Shown: piece after piece, positions 1-8,147 of the stretch | Numbering within the stretch: the stretch's first letter is position 1 | Layout of the letters: each line of letters begins with the position of its first letter | From: Nucisporomicrobium flavum | Lineage (GTDB): Bacteria > Actinomycetota > Actinomycetes > Mycobacteriales > Micromonosporaceae | Assembly: GCF_016464385.1 (NCBI RefSeq) | Contig: NZ_JADMLH010000003.1 | Coordinates: 489,724 to 553,723 of the forward strand | DNA: 64,000 bases | Direction: 5' to 3' | Made by a program: the position numbers and the translations under genes | The notes under the pieces: model-generated | The model's database searches: none | The model's input: the letters and a program-made list of their open reading frames with translations, nothing else | What the model was told of the DNA's origin: nothing

Positions 1-67
1 CGCGGGGGGGGCCGGGGGCGTCCGGGGGGGGGCGGGGCCCCCCCCCCCGGCCCCCCCCCCCGGCGCC
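1..67. other. G/C homopolymer stretch at window edge
   Basis: Runs of G followed by long runs of C form a self-complementary block just beyond the stop of the first gene. It could be an extreme terminator-like hairpin for that minus-strand gene. Such G-run/C-run foldbacks are also common at contig ends and in poorly resolved reads. No coding sequence is visible here. Confidence 0.5.
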
Positions 68-574
68 TCAAGCGGCGACCAGCCGCAGCTTCAGGGTGTG
101 CGAGATGTCGTCGCTCAGGTTCCCCTCGAAGCCCAGCGCGATGCTGCCCTCGTCGGTGACGCCGAACGACATCTCGACCGTGCTCTCCTCCAGCTCGAAC
201 GGGTCGTCGCCGGTCGCGGCGCTCCGGACCGCGGCGCGGATCCGCTCGATCGCCTCGACGAGGGCGTCCTGCAGCGCCACGCCGCGCAGCTCGACCCGGT
301 CCCTCAGGTCCGGCGGGACCAGGCTGATCGTCACCGTGTGCAGGTCCGTCCGGGTCAGCTTGCGGCCGAGCCGCAGCTGCAGGCCGAGCACGGGCACCCG
401 GAAGTCGACGCCCCCGCCGCCGGACCGGGTCACCACGGTGTGCAGGGTGAGCTCCACCCCGGCCACCCGCAGGTCCCGCCCCGGCTGCGCCTGCGACATC
501 CCGGCCGCGACGATGACCTCCTTGACCGTGCCGATCACGTCCGTGACCGCGACGCCGTCCTCGATGACATCCAT
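68..574 (-). CDS. Trypsin-co-occurring domain 2 (trypco2) family protein
   Basis: A 168-residue protein without a signal peptide or membrane segment. The first half matches the trypco2 pattern: a helix, then a DLRVAGVELTLHTVVTR strand pair, a GGGGVDF turn, and a THTV-like strand ending in LVPP. Trypco domains are known from bacterial conflict systems, where they sit beside trypsin-like or caspase-like proteases and are thought to be regulators or adaptors. The gene follows the CHAT protease on the same strand. An AGGAGG at about 586-591 lies over the upstream stop codon and points to the ATG at 574 rather than a more upstream in-frame start. The C-terminal half (ELEESTVEMSFGV onward) is strand-rich and not recognised. 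The adaptor role is inferred. Confidence 0.75.
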   Translation of the reverse strand: MDVIEDGVAVTDVIGTVKEVIVAAGMSQAQPGRDLRVAGVELTLHTVVTRSGGGGVDFRVPVLGLQLRLGRKLTRTDLHTVTISLVPPDLRDRVELRGVALQDALVEAIERIRAAVRSAATGDDPFELEESTVEMSFGVTDEGSIALGFEGNLSDDISHTLKLRLVAA

Positions 575-593
575 GGCCCCGCACTCCTCCTGC

Positions 594-2543
594 TCAGACC
601 GCACGGCTGATCGTGGCGGTCGGGTCTCCGTACGCGGTGTACGCCAGCCAGGTGGGATCGCCCGGGTCCGCGATCGCCTGCCGGGCCCGCAGGGACGCCG
701 TGCCGAGGCCCGCGCCGGCCGTCAGCTCGGCGTAGAACGCCTCCGCGAACCCGGCCGCCCGGGCGCTGCCGACCGGCCAGAGCGTGCCGACGAACGCGCC
801 CGCGCCGGCCAGCATGAACTGGCTCGCCCAGCCCATCATCCGGGTGTACTCCGGTGCCACGCCGGCGCTGCGGCAGGCGTTGACGAAGACCAGCGGATGC
901 CGGTCCGCGAACCGCCTCCGCTGCACCGCGCTGTTGAGCATCAGCGGCACGAACGCGCCGCCCTCCATGGCTATCGCGGACCCACCCTGCTGCAACGAGA
1001 AGGCGTTGTGGCAGGCGAAGTGCAGCAGCCCCACGTCCGGGCCGTCCAGCACCGCCATGAGGTCGTCCAGGTGCGTCACGTACGCCGGTTCCGCACCGCC
1101 GGCGAGGATGCGGTGCACCGCCGCTGCCTCCTCGCGGGCGTTCGCCGGCGAGCGCCCGGGCACGATGTAGCGCGCGTGGTCGACGGACACCGTCTGCGCG
1201 GACAGCGTGCCGAACACCCGGCGCAGTACCGGGAACTGCTCGACGAGGAAGCCGTGGTCCTCGGCGCGGGCGAGCGGGTACAGCAGCTCCCACGGCACGC
1301 TGTCGTCGGCGCAGGCGATCGTGAACGTGCCGATCTGCCCGCGCAGTTCCCAGAACGCGTCCTTGATCGCGTCGGGGACCATGTCCCGCCACAGCCCGAC
1401 GCCGGTCTCCTGCACCCAGCGCCGCGCGGCGGCGGGGCCGTACGCGGCCTGCCCGCCCGCGAACCGGCGCAGCATGTCGACGGTCCGCTCCACCGCCTGC
1501 CCCGGAGCCTCGGTCAACGACCGGGCCACGATCTGCTCCGACCAGTACCGGCTCGACGCGATCTGGAACAAGTAGCGGCTGCCGTCGAAGCTCACCTGCA
1601 GCGTCACGTCGCCCGGCCGGGAGGCCAGCTCGGACATGGGGGCGCGCCGGTGCTGCGTACGCTCGTCGACCGCGGCGGGCTCGGCGGAGATTTCGAGGGT
1701 CAGCTCGGCCAGCGCGGTGCCGCCGATCCACGCCGACAGCTCGAGCCGCAGCAGACCCACCTCGTGCGCGCGCAGCCCGAACCGCACCGGGGCCGAGCCG
1801 CCGTCCGCGGGGACGCGTACGGTCGCCTGCAGGTCCTCGCCCCTGAGCCCGGACCGCGGCTGCACGAGCAGGACGACCTCCACCTCGTCCGGGCCGGTGG
1901 GGAAACCGACGAGGGGTGCCGCGGAGGCGCCGGGCCACGGCTTGTCCACGGCGATGCGCGCCACCAGGCTGAACTCCTGGCCCACCCGTACGCTCGTCGG
2001 CAGCTCGCCGATCAGGAACCGTTCGAGGTCGCCGGAGGGCGGCGATGACCGGACGGCGCCGCCGGGCACGTTGCCGATCCGCGCCTCGACGACCTCCTGT
2101 TCCCACTGTTCCCACACCTCGGCACGGCCGTGCTGTGCCGGTGGGAGCTGCGGTTCGACGGAGAAGACGGTGATGCCCTCGGGCAGGCGTATCTCGTCGC
2201 GGAAGCCCCGATCGATCCCGCGCGCCCTCAGGAAGGCCCCGATGATCGGCTCGGGGTCCTCGACGGCGTTGCGGACGACGGCGAGCGGATCGTGCACCCG
2301 GAATCCCACCTCCACCGGGTACGGCTCGCCCTCGAGACGGAGCACGATCCGATGGTCTGCCGTGTCCACGTCGTACCGCATGCGGTAGCGGGTGCTGACC
2401 TGCTCGGAGGAGGTGAGTGCCCGCCCGCCCAGCGAGAAGAGCTCGCCGGTGCCGGTGGCGTAGACGACGTGGACGCCGGGCCCGGGCGGGGCCGAGACCG
2501 GGGCGACCCGGTGCACCGGCTCGACGCGGAGGATCAACCGCAA
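594..2543 (-). CDS. CHAT-domain caspase-like protease
   Basis: A 649-residue protein whose last about 300 residues form a CHAT (caspase HetF-associated with TPRs) peptidase domain. The catalytic dyad is visible as His in LLHFACHNAFS (about residue 512) and Cys in LVFVNACRSAG (about residue 557), followed by the typical AGAGAFVGTLWPV segment. The N-terminal about 300 residues are strand-rich, include an acidic VRVPADGG region and are not recognised. There are no TPR repeats, unlike the TPR-CHAT proteases. The TTG at 2543 is the first possible start because a stop codon lies two codons upstream. CHAT proteases act as effectors in bacterial defence and self/non-self conflict. The trypco2 gene follows 19 bases downstream, which suggests co-translation. 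The substrate is unknown. Confidence 0.85.
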   Translation of the reverse strand: MRLILRVEPVHRVAPVSAPPGPGVHVVYATGTGELFSLGGRALTSSEQVSTRYRMRYDVDTADHRIVLRLEGEPYPVEVGFRVHDPLAVVRNAVEDPEPIIGAFLRARGIDRGFRDEIRLPEGITVFSVEPQLPPAQHGRAEVWEQWEQEVVEARIGNVPGGAVRSSPPSGDLERFLIGELPTSVRVGQEFSLVARIAVDKPWPGASAAPLVGFPTGPDEVEVVLLVQPRSGLRGEDLQATVRVPADGGSAPVRFGLRAHEVGLLRLELSAWIGGTALAELTLEISAEPAAVDERTQHRRAPMSELASRPGDVTLQVSFDGSRYLFQIASSRYWSEQIVARSLTEAPGQAVERTVDMLRRFAGGQAAYGPAAARRWVQETGVGLWRDMVPDAIKDAFWELRGQIGTFTIACADDSVPWELLYPLARAEDHGFLVEQFPVLRRVFGTLSAQTVSVDHARYIVPGRSPANAREEAAAVHRILAGGAEPAYVTHLDDLMAVLDGPDVGLLHFACHNAFSLQQGGSAIAMEGGAFVPLMLNSAVQRRRFADRHPLVFVNACRSAGVAPEYTRMMGWASQFMLAGAGAFVGTLWPVGSARAAGFAEAFYAELTAGAGLGTASLRARQAIADPGDPTWLAYTAYGDPTATISRAV

Positions 2544-2571
2544 GGCGTCTCACCCATCCCGCCATTATGGA

Positions 2572-2600
2572 CCCGGGGCGGCCGTCGTGACCGCCCCGGG
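2572..2600 (-). terminator. Hairpin terminator after the galactanase gene
   Basis: A perfect 10-bp inverted repeat, CCCGGGGCGG and CCGCCCCGGG, with a 9-base loop. It lies just past the galactanase stop and before the CHAT gene. There is no T-tract, as is usual for actinomycete hairpins. Confidence 0.6.
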
Positions 2601-2607
2601 CGTTGCG

Positions 2608-3714
2608 TCACGGGGTCCAGCGCAGGTACGGGTTCACGTGCCCGGTCCAGTCGAAGGTCGCCATGTTGTCCCAGCCGTCGCCCGTGCCGTTGATGTTCGC
2701 CGGGTCCCAGCCGTTGCCCTTCACCGCGTACCAGGTGGGTTCCCAGTAGAAGACGCCGATGGCGCCGGCGTTACGGGCGGTGTTCTGCACCCAGGCGAAC
2801 TCCTGCGCCTGGCCCTGCCACGTGGCCGGGATGTTGTCGCACAGCACGGTGCCGGGGATGGAGTTCTTCTCGCTGTCGGCGTCCGCGGTGGTGAACTGGT
2901 ACGCCGTCTCCGCGATCACCACCGGCTTGCCGTAGCGGGCGCGCACGTCGGTGATCACGTTGTACAGGTTCGCCAGCGTGCCGTGCCACATGCAGTAGTA
3001 CGACAGGGCCGTGACGTCCCACTGCACGCCCTGGGCACGGATGCCGTCGTAGAACCAGTGCGCGTTCGCCATGCTGTCCGCGTCCGCGGTGTGGATCATC
3101 ACCTGGGTGCCGGGGTTGCACGCCTTGGTCGCCGCGTACCCCTGCTTGAGCAGGCTCGCCAGCGGCGCGAAGTTGCTGTTGTCGACGCGGCCCTCCGGCC
3201 ACAGCATGCCCACGTTGATCTCGTTGCCGATCTGCACGCTGTCCGGCGTGGTTCCCTGCGCCTTGAGGGCGGTGCACACGTCGTACGTGTAGCCGTAGAC
3301 GTCCCGTTGCAGCTGCGCGAGCGTGTGCGACGACCAGGCGGCCGGCTTGAACTGCTTGCCGGGGTCCGCCCAGGTGTCGGAGTAGTGGAAGTCGATGAGC
3401 AGCTTGAGGCCCTTGGCCTTCAGCGATCGGGCCTGCTGCAGCACCTTGGCCTTGTTGTTGTAGCCGCTGGCCGGGTTGTTCCAGACGCGCAGCCGGGCGT
3501 AGTTCAGCCCGGCCGACCTGAGGATGTCCATCGGGTCGCGGGCGGTGCCGGCCGCGTCGTAGTACTTCGCGCCGAGGTCGAGGCTGCGCTGCAGCGACGA
3601 GACGTCGGCGCCGAGCATGGACAGGGTGCCGGCCGCGGTGGCCGGGGCGGGGACGGTGAGGCCGAGGGCGGCCGTCGCGAGGACGGCGACCACGGCCCGG
3701 AGGTACCTCTGCAT
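2608..3714 (-). CDS. Secreted GH53 arabinogalactan endo-beta-1,4-galactanase
   Basis: A 368-residue secreted enzyme that cuts beta-1,4-galactan side chains of pectin into galacto-oligosaccharides. The signal peptide ends at about residue 28 (PAPATAA). The rest is one GH53 (beta/alpha)8 domain. The expected acid/base Glu is in IGNEINVGMLWPEG and the nucleophile Glu in VVIAETAY. LGADVSSLQ and LRVWNNP are also family hallmarks. It is the last gene of the transporter-regulator operon on this strand, 74 bases after the LacI gene. This pairs extracellular cutting with import. There is no carbohydrate-binding module. Family assignment is firm; galactan as inducer is inferred. Confidence 0.93.
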   Translation of the reverse strand: MQRYLRAVVAVLATAALGLTVPAPATAAGTLSMLGADVSSLQRSLDLGAKYYDAAGTARDPMDILRSAGLNYARLRVWNNPASGYNNKAKVLQQARSLKAKGLKLLIDFHYSDTWADPGKQFKPAAWSSHTLAQLQRDVYGYTYDVCTALKAQGTTPDSVQIGNEINVGMLWPEGRVDNSNFAPLASLLKQGYAATKACNPGTQVMIHTADADSMANAHWFYDGIRAQGVQWDVTALSYYCMWHGTLANLYNVITDVRARYGKPVVIAETAYQFTTADADSEKNSIPGTVLCDNIPATWQGQAQEFAWVQNTARNAGAIGVFYWEPTWYAVKGNGWDPANINGTGDGWDNMATFDWTGHVNPYLRWTP

Positions 3715-3788
3715 GGCGGTTCCTTTCCGGTAGGGAGCGAGAAAGGGTGGTGCCGTGGGGAGAGGGTGGTGGAGCGGGTACAGGGTCG

Positions 3789-4847
3789 TCAGGCGGGTGA
3801 GGACTCGCGGAGCACCAGCGAGGTGGGCACCGTGATCGACAGGGGCGTACGCCCGGCGACGAGCTCGCCGAGCAGCCGGACCATCTCCTCGCTGATCCGG
3901 TCGAGCGGGTTGCGGACGGAGCTGAGCGGCGGGTGCAGCGTGGCGGCCAGGCCGGAGTCGTCGAAGCCGACGAGGCGGACGTCGCCGGGCACGTCCCGGC
4001 CGGCCTCGCGCAGCACCGGCAGCGTGCCGGCGGCCATGGCGTCCGAGGCGGCGAACACCGCGTCGAGGCCGGGAACCCGGCGCAGCAGCTCACGCATCCC
4101 CGCGGCGCCGCTCTCGTGGCTCCAGTCGCCGTGCACGATCGCCGCCTCGTCCACCGGCAGGCCGTACGCGGTGAGCGCGTCGGCGTACCCGCGGAGGCGC
4201 TCGACGCCGCCCGAGGTGTCCTGCGGGCCGGCGATGTGCGCGATCCGCCGGCAGCCCGCGGCGAGCAGGTGCTCGACCGCCGAGCGCGCGCCGGCCCATT
4301 CGTCGGCGGCGACCGAGCTGATCGTCGTCTCGTGGCCGAGCACCTTGCCGCAGGCCACGATCGGCACCTCGGCGCGGACGAGCTGGCTCAGCAGCGGGTC
4401 GCCGGAGTGCGGCGAGACCAGCAGCACCCCGTCGACGTGCCCGCCGCTGAGGTACGTGACCGCGCGGCCGCGCTCCTCCGGCGTCGCGGCGATCATCAGG
4501 ATCAGCGTGAGCTCGCGCGCCGACAGCGCCTGCGCCACGCCGCGCAACAGCACCGCGAAGTTCGGGTCCTCGAAGAGCAGGTGCTGCGGCTCGGTGAGCA
4601 GGAACGCGATCGACCCGGACCGGCCGGTCGCCAGCGAGCGGGCGTGCGGGTTCGCGGTGTAGCCGGTGCGCGTGATGGCGTCGCGGACCGCCCGGACGGA
4701 CTCGGGGCTGACCCACTCCCGGCCGTTGAGGACGCGGGAGACGGTGGCGTAAGAGACCCCGGCCTCGCGCGCCACGTCGCGGATGGTGGGCCGCTTGCGC
4801 CCCGTACCGGGCGAGGTCGGCACGGTAGGGATCATAGTCGCGTCCAT
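3789..4847 (-). CDS. LacI-family repressor of the galactan locus
   Basis: A 352-residue LacI/GalR regulator. An N-terminal helix-turn-helix (PTIRDVAREAGVSYATVSRVLNG, residues about 20-42) is followed by a periplasmic-binding-like sensor domain (SIAFLLTE to the end). It lies within the importer operon, 7 bases after the second permease and ahead of the GH53 gene, so it is probably the local regulator. The two matching palindromes at 8019-8034 and 8108-8123 are its likely operators. ATG 4847 is used; a second ATG at 4835 could also serve. The ligand is presumably a galactose-containing sugar, by context only. Confidence 0.9.
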   Translation of the reverse strand: MDATMIPTVPTSPGTGRKRPTIRDVAREAGVSYATVSRVLNGREWVSPESVRAVRDAITRTGYTANPHARSLATGRSGSIAFLLTEPQHLLFEDPNFAVLLRGVAQALSARELTLILMIAATPEERGRAVTYLSGGHVDGVLLVSPHSGDPLLSQLVRAEVPIVACGKVLGHETTISSVAADEWAGARSAVEHLLAAGCRRIAHIAGPQDTSGGVERLRGYADALTAYGLPVDEAAIVHGDWSHESGAAGMRELLRRVPGLDAVFAASDAMAAGTLPVLREAGRDVPGDVRLVGFDDSGLAATLHPPLSSVRNPLDRISEEMVRLLGELVAGRTPLSITVPTSLVLRESSPA

Positions 4848-4854
4848 GCCGGCC

Positions 4855-5712
4855 TCATGCCTTGACCGCGCCCGCGGCCAGGTCGACCTGCCAGTAGCGC
4901 TGCAGGCTGAGGAAGAGCGCGACCAGCGGCAGCACGGACAGCAACGCCCCGGTGATCACCGAGGTGTACATGGCCGGCTGGGTCGCGCCCTGGTTGAGCA
5001 GCCCGCTCAGGCCCACGGTGACCGGGAAGAGCCGGTCGTCGCCGAGCATGATGTACGGCAGCATGAAGTTGTTCCAGATCGCCACGAACTGGAACAGGAA
5101 CACGGTGACCAGCCCCGGGCGCATCATCGGCAGGGCCACCCGGGCGAACGCGTGCCAGTCGCCGGCGCCGTCCATCCGGGCGGCCTCCAGCACCTCGCCG
5201 GGCACGGCCGCAGCGGCGAAGATCCGGCAGAGATAGATCCCGTACGGGCTGATCATGCTGGGCAGCAGCACGGCCCAGTACGTGTTCGTCATGCCGACCT
5301 TGGCCAGCAGCAGGTACTGCGGAACGGCGAGGATGACCCCGGGCACGAGCACGCCGGCGAGGATCAGGTTGAAGATCACGGACTTGCCGGGGAAGGCGTA
5401 CCTGGCGAGGGCGAAGCCGGCCATCGCGGACACGAACGCCGAGGCCAGCGCGCCCACGCCGGCGTAGAGGGCGGTGTTGGCCATCCACCGCCAGTAGAGG
5501 CCGCCGCGGTAGTCGCTGAGCGCGGCGACGTTGTCGAAGAGGTGCGTGCTGGGCGTCAGGGTGAAGGTGGAGAACAGCTCCCCGGCGCTCTTGGTGGAGG
5601 CGATCACCACCCACAGCACCGGCAGCAGGCAGTACGCCGCGCCCAGCACCAGCAGCACGGTGGCGGCCGGGCTGCGGCGGGTCCGCGCCTTGACGGCGGT
5701 GGCGACGGCCAT
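4855..5712 (-). CDS. Sugar ABC importer permease (MalG type)
   Basis: A 285-residue inner-membrane permease with about six hydrophobic segments. The EAA loop that contacts the ATPase reads EAARMDGAGDWHAFARVALPMMRPG, about 90 residues from the C-terminus. It pairs with the upstream permease, with only 2 bases between them, and with the binding protein. No ATPase gene is in the locus. That is usual for actinomycete CUT1 sugar importers, which share one MsiK-type ATPase encoded elsewhere. The substrate is inferred to be galacto-oligosaccharide from the GH53 and GH35 neighbours. Confidence 0.92.
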   Translation of the reverse strand: MAVATAVKARTRRSPAATVLLVLGAAYCLLPVLWVVIASTKSAGELFSTFTLTPSTHLFDNVAALSDYRGGLYWRWMANTALYAGVGALASAFVSAMAGFALARYAFPGKSVIFNLILAGVLVPGVILAVPQYLLLAKVGMTNTYWAVLLPSMISPYGIYLCRIFAAAAVPGEVLEAARMDGAGDWHAFARVALPMMRPGLVTVFLFQFVAIWNNFMLPYIMLGDDRLFPVTVGLSGLLNQGATQPAMYTSVITGALLSVLPLVALFLSLQRYWQVDLAAGAVKA

Positions 5713-5714
5713 GC

Positions 5715-6689
5715 TCAGTCCTCCTGCCGGAAGGCGCGCGAACCGACGAGCTTGAGGAAGCCGAAGGACAGCGCGAACGTCGCGACGGCGATGACGACCG
5801 AGGTGGCCGCCGCGGCGTGGATGTCGTTACGGATGAACGCGTCGCGGTAGACCATCATCAGCGGCGTCCAGGTCGCGGAGATGGTGTTGGCCAGCGGCCG
5901 CAGGGTCATCGGCTCGGCGAAGACCTGCAGCGTGGCGATGAGCGAGAAGACGAACGTCATGATCAGCGACGGCAGGATCACCGGGATCTTGATGCGCAGC
6001 GCGATCTGCACGTCGGAGGCGCCGTCGATCCGGGCCGCCTCGGACAACTCGCCGGGGATCGTCCGCAGCGCGGTGTAGAGCACGATCATGTTGAAGCCCA
6101 TGCCGCCCCAGATCGCGATGTTGGCCACGGCGTAGAGCACCCACGAGGAGGAGAACACGTTGGGTGCGCTCAGGCCGGCCCCGTTCAGCACGTCGCTGAT
6201 CGGGCTGATCCGCGGCAGGTAGAGGAAGCCCCATAGCAGGGAGGCGATCACGGCGGGGACCGCGTACGGAAGGAAGATCGCCGTGCGGGCGAACCGGCCG
6301 GCCCGGCTACGCCCCGCGTCGATGAGCAGCGCCATGAGCAGCGCCCCGCCGAGCATCAGCGGGACGACGATCAGCCCGTAGAGGGCGATCCGGCCGACGC
6401 TGGGCAGAAATTCGGAGTCGGTGAGCACGCGGGTGTAGTTGCTCAGCCCGGCCCACTGCTCGACCCGCGAGCCCCGGCCGAGCCCCAGCCCGGAGACCTT
6501 GACCCGGCGCAGGCTGAGGTAGCCGGCGTAGACCACCGGCGCGCCGAGGAACGCGGTGAAGAGCACCAGGGCCGGGGCGAGGAAGGCGTACGGGGTCCCG
6601 GAGCGCCGGCGGCCGCGCCCCGGGCGGTCCGCCGCCGTGGTGACGGCGGACCTCTCGGCGGCGGGCGTCACCGCGGGCAGCGTGGTCAT
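5715..6689 (-). CDS. Sugar ABC importer permease (MalF type)
   Basis: A 324-residue permease with an N-terminal cytoplasmic tail rich in Arg and Pro and about six membrane segments. The EAA motif reads EAARIDGASDVQIALRIKIPVILPS. It overlaps the binding-protein stop by four bases (ATGA), so the two are translationally coupled. It forms the heterodimeric channel with the MalG-type protein that follows. Confidence 0.92.
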   Translation of the reverse strand: MTTLPAVTPAAERSAVTTAADRPGRGRRRSGTPYAFLAPALVLFTAFLGAPVVYAGYLSLRRVKVSGLGLGRGSRVEQWAGLSNYTRVLTDSEFLPSVGRIALYGLIVVPLMLGGALLMALLIDAGRSRAGRFARTAIFLPYAVPAVIASLLWGFLYLPRISPISDVLNGAGLSAPNVFSSSWVLYAVANIAIWGGMGFNMIVLYTALRTIPGELSEAARIDGASDVQIALRIKIPVILPSLIMTFVFSLIATLQVFAEPMTLRPLANTISATWTPLMMVYRDAFIRNDIHAAAATSVVIAVATFALSFGFLKLVGSRAFRQED

Positions 6690-7990
6690 CCGGCGACCTT
6701 GAACCCGGCGGTCTTCATGTCGCTCACCGTGGTGGTCTGCATGGTGCCCAGCGCGGCGGTGAACGCGGCGCTCTGCTCAGCTTCCGCCGCCTTGCCGAAC
6801 GCGTCGTTGTACGCGCTGTACGCGACGTTGACGTTCGGCCCGTACGTGAACGGGTTGGTGACCTTCCCGGCCTCGGCGGCGATCGCGTAGAAGTCCTGCT
6901 GGCCGGCGAAGAACGCGGGCGGCGCGGTCAGCGCGGTGCTGGTCGCCTCGGTGGCGGCGGGGTAGATGTTCGCCGTGCCGGCCAGCGCCTTGAGCGCGGC
7001 GGGATCGGTGTTGAGCCAGGTGATGAACTCGACGGCCTGCTTCTTGTGCTTGCTCTGGGTGGTGACGCTGGTGGCCGACCCACCCCAGTTGCCGCTGGCC
7101 GGCTTGGCCGGGTCCCACTGGGGGAGCGCGGCGACCTTCCACTTGCCCTTGGTGGAGGCGGCGTTGCCCTCGAGCACGCCGGGGGCCCAGACCGCGCTGA
7201 GCCAGCCGACCTGGGTGCCGTCGTTGAGCGCGGCGTTCCAGTCCGGCGTGTACATCGGGGTGTTCGCGATGACGCCCTCCTGCACGAGCCCACCCCAGTA
7301 GCCGGCGACCTTCTGCGTCGCGGCGTCGTTGATGGTCACGGTCCAGGAGTCGCCCTGCACGCCCCACCAGGACGCGCCGGCCTGCTGGGCCAGGCCCGCG
7401 AACCAGCCCGGGTCGTTGGCGGAGAAGGTGCCGAGGTACTGCTTCTTGTTCGCCGAGTGAATCTTGCGGGCGGCGTCGGCGTACTGGTCCCAGGTGGCCG
7501 GCGGGGAGATCGAGAGCTTCTCGAACACGTCGGCGCGGTAGTAGAACATCATCGGGCCGGAATCCTGCGGGACCCCGTACACGGACTCGGAGCCCAGCGT
7601 GACCGCGTTCCAGGCGGAATCGGGGAACTTCGCCTTGAGCCCGCCGGCGTCCGCGGCGATGTCGGCGATCGCGTCGGCCGAGACCAGCGTCGGGATCTTC
7701 TGGTATTCGGCCTGCATGACGTCGGGCGCGCCGCTGCCGGCCTTGATCGCGGTGAGCAGCTTGGTGACCGCGGGATCGCCGCCGTCCTGCTTGTTGACGG
7801 TGACGTGGATGCCGGGGTGGCCGGCGTTCCAGCCCTCGACGACCTTGTCCATGTTCGGCGCCCAGCTCCAGTAGGTGAGCTCGACCTTGCCGCCACCGGC
7901 GGTGCCGCCGCTGTCGTCGTCGCTGCCGCTGCAGCCGGCGGCCAGGAGCAGAAGGGATGCGGCGAGCGCGCCGCCGATGGCTTTCCTCAC
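6686..7990 (-). CDS. Extracellular sugar-binding lipoprotein of the ABC importer
   Basis: A 434-residue solute-binding protein (family 1). A lipoprotein signal ends in LLLLAAGCSGSDDD, so Cys at about residue 20 would be lipidated and the protein held at the outer face of the membrane. Typical features follow: VELTYWSWAPN, then DVMQAEYQKIPTLV, then the C-terminal WLNTDPAALKALA stretch. It is the first gene of a five-gene minus-strand operon (binding protein, two permeases, LacI, GH53). Its promoter region holds both LacI-type palindromes. Confidence 0.93.
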   Translation of the reverse strand: MRKAIGGALAASLLLLAAGCSGSDDDSGGTAGGGKVELTYWSWAPNMDKVVEGWNAGHPGIHVTVNKQDGGDPAVTKLLTAIKAGSGAPDVMQAEYQKIPTLVSADAIADIAADAGGLKAKFPDSAWNAVTLGSESVYGVPQDSGPMMFYYRADVFEKLSISPPATWDQYADAARKIHSANKKQYLGTFSANDPGWFAGLAQQAGASWWGVQGDSWTVTINDAATQKVAGYWGGLVQEGVIANTPMYTPDWNAALNDGTQVGWLSAVWAPGVLEGNAASTKGKWKVAALPQWDPAKPASGNWGGSATSVTTQSKHKKQAVEFITWLNTDPAALKALAGTANIYPAATEATSTALTAPPAFFAGQQDFYAIAAEAGKVTNPFTYGPNVNVAYSAYNDAFGKAAEAEQSAAFTAALGTMQTTTVSDMKTAGFKVAG

Positions 7991-8018
7991 GGGTCCTCCT
8001 CAGGCAGGCGTGCCATTC

Positions 8019-8034
8019 CTGTAACCGGTTACAG
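8019..8034. promoter_or_regulatory. LacI-type operator, importer side
   Basis: CTGTAACCGGTTACAG is a perfect 16-bp palindrome 29 bases upstream of the binding-protein start. It has the central CG and symmetry typical of LacI-family operators. The same core recurs at 8108-8123. Confidence 0.8.
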
Positions 8035-8107
8035 TGATGCTCGTTTACACGCGTGTCAAGAGCTTGCTTCCGCGCTGTTAACCCGGTGTATGGTGCGATG
8101 ACCTCGC

Positions 8108-8123
8108 CTGTGACCGGTTACAG
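8108..8123. promoter_or_regulatory. LacI-type operator, beta-galactosidase side
   Basis: CTGTGACCGGTTACAG matches the 8019 site at 15 of 16 bases. It lies 24 bases upstream of the GH35 start. The pair would let one repressor control both divergent transcripts. Confidence 0.8.
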
Positions 8124-8147
8124 GCGTCCGCGCCGAAGGGGCTCGCG

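Noticed and set aside
68..604. Upstream start for the trypco2 gene at 604
   Set aside because: It would overlap the protease stop and place the AGGAGG ribosome site inside the coding region. ATG 574 fits better.
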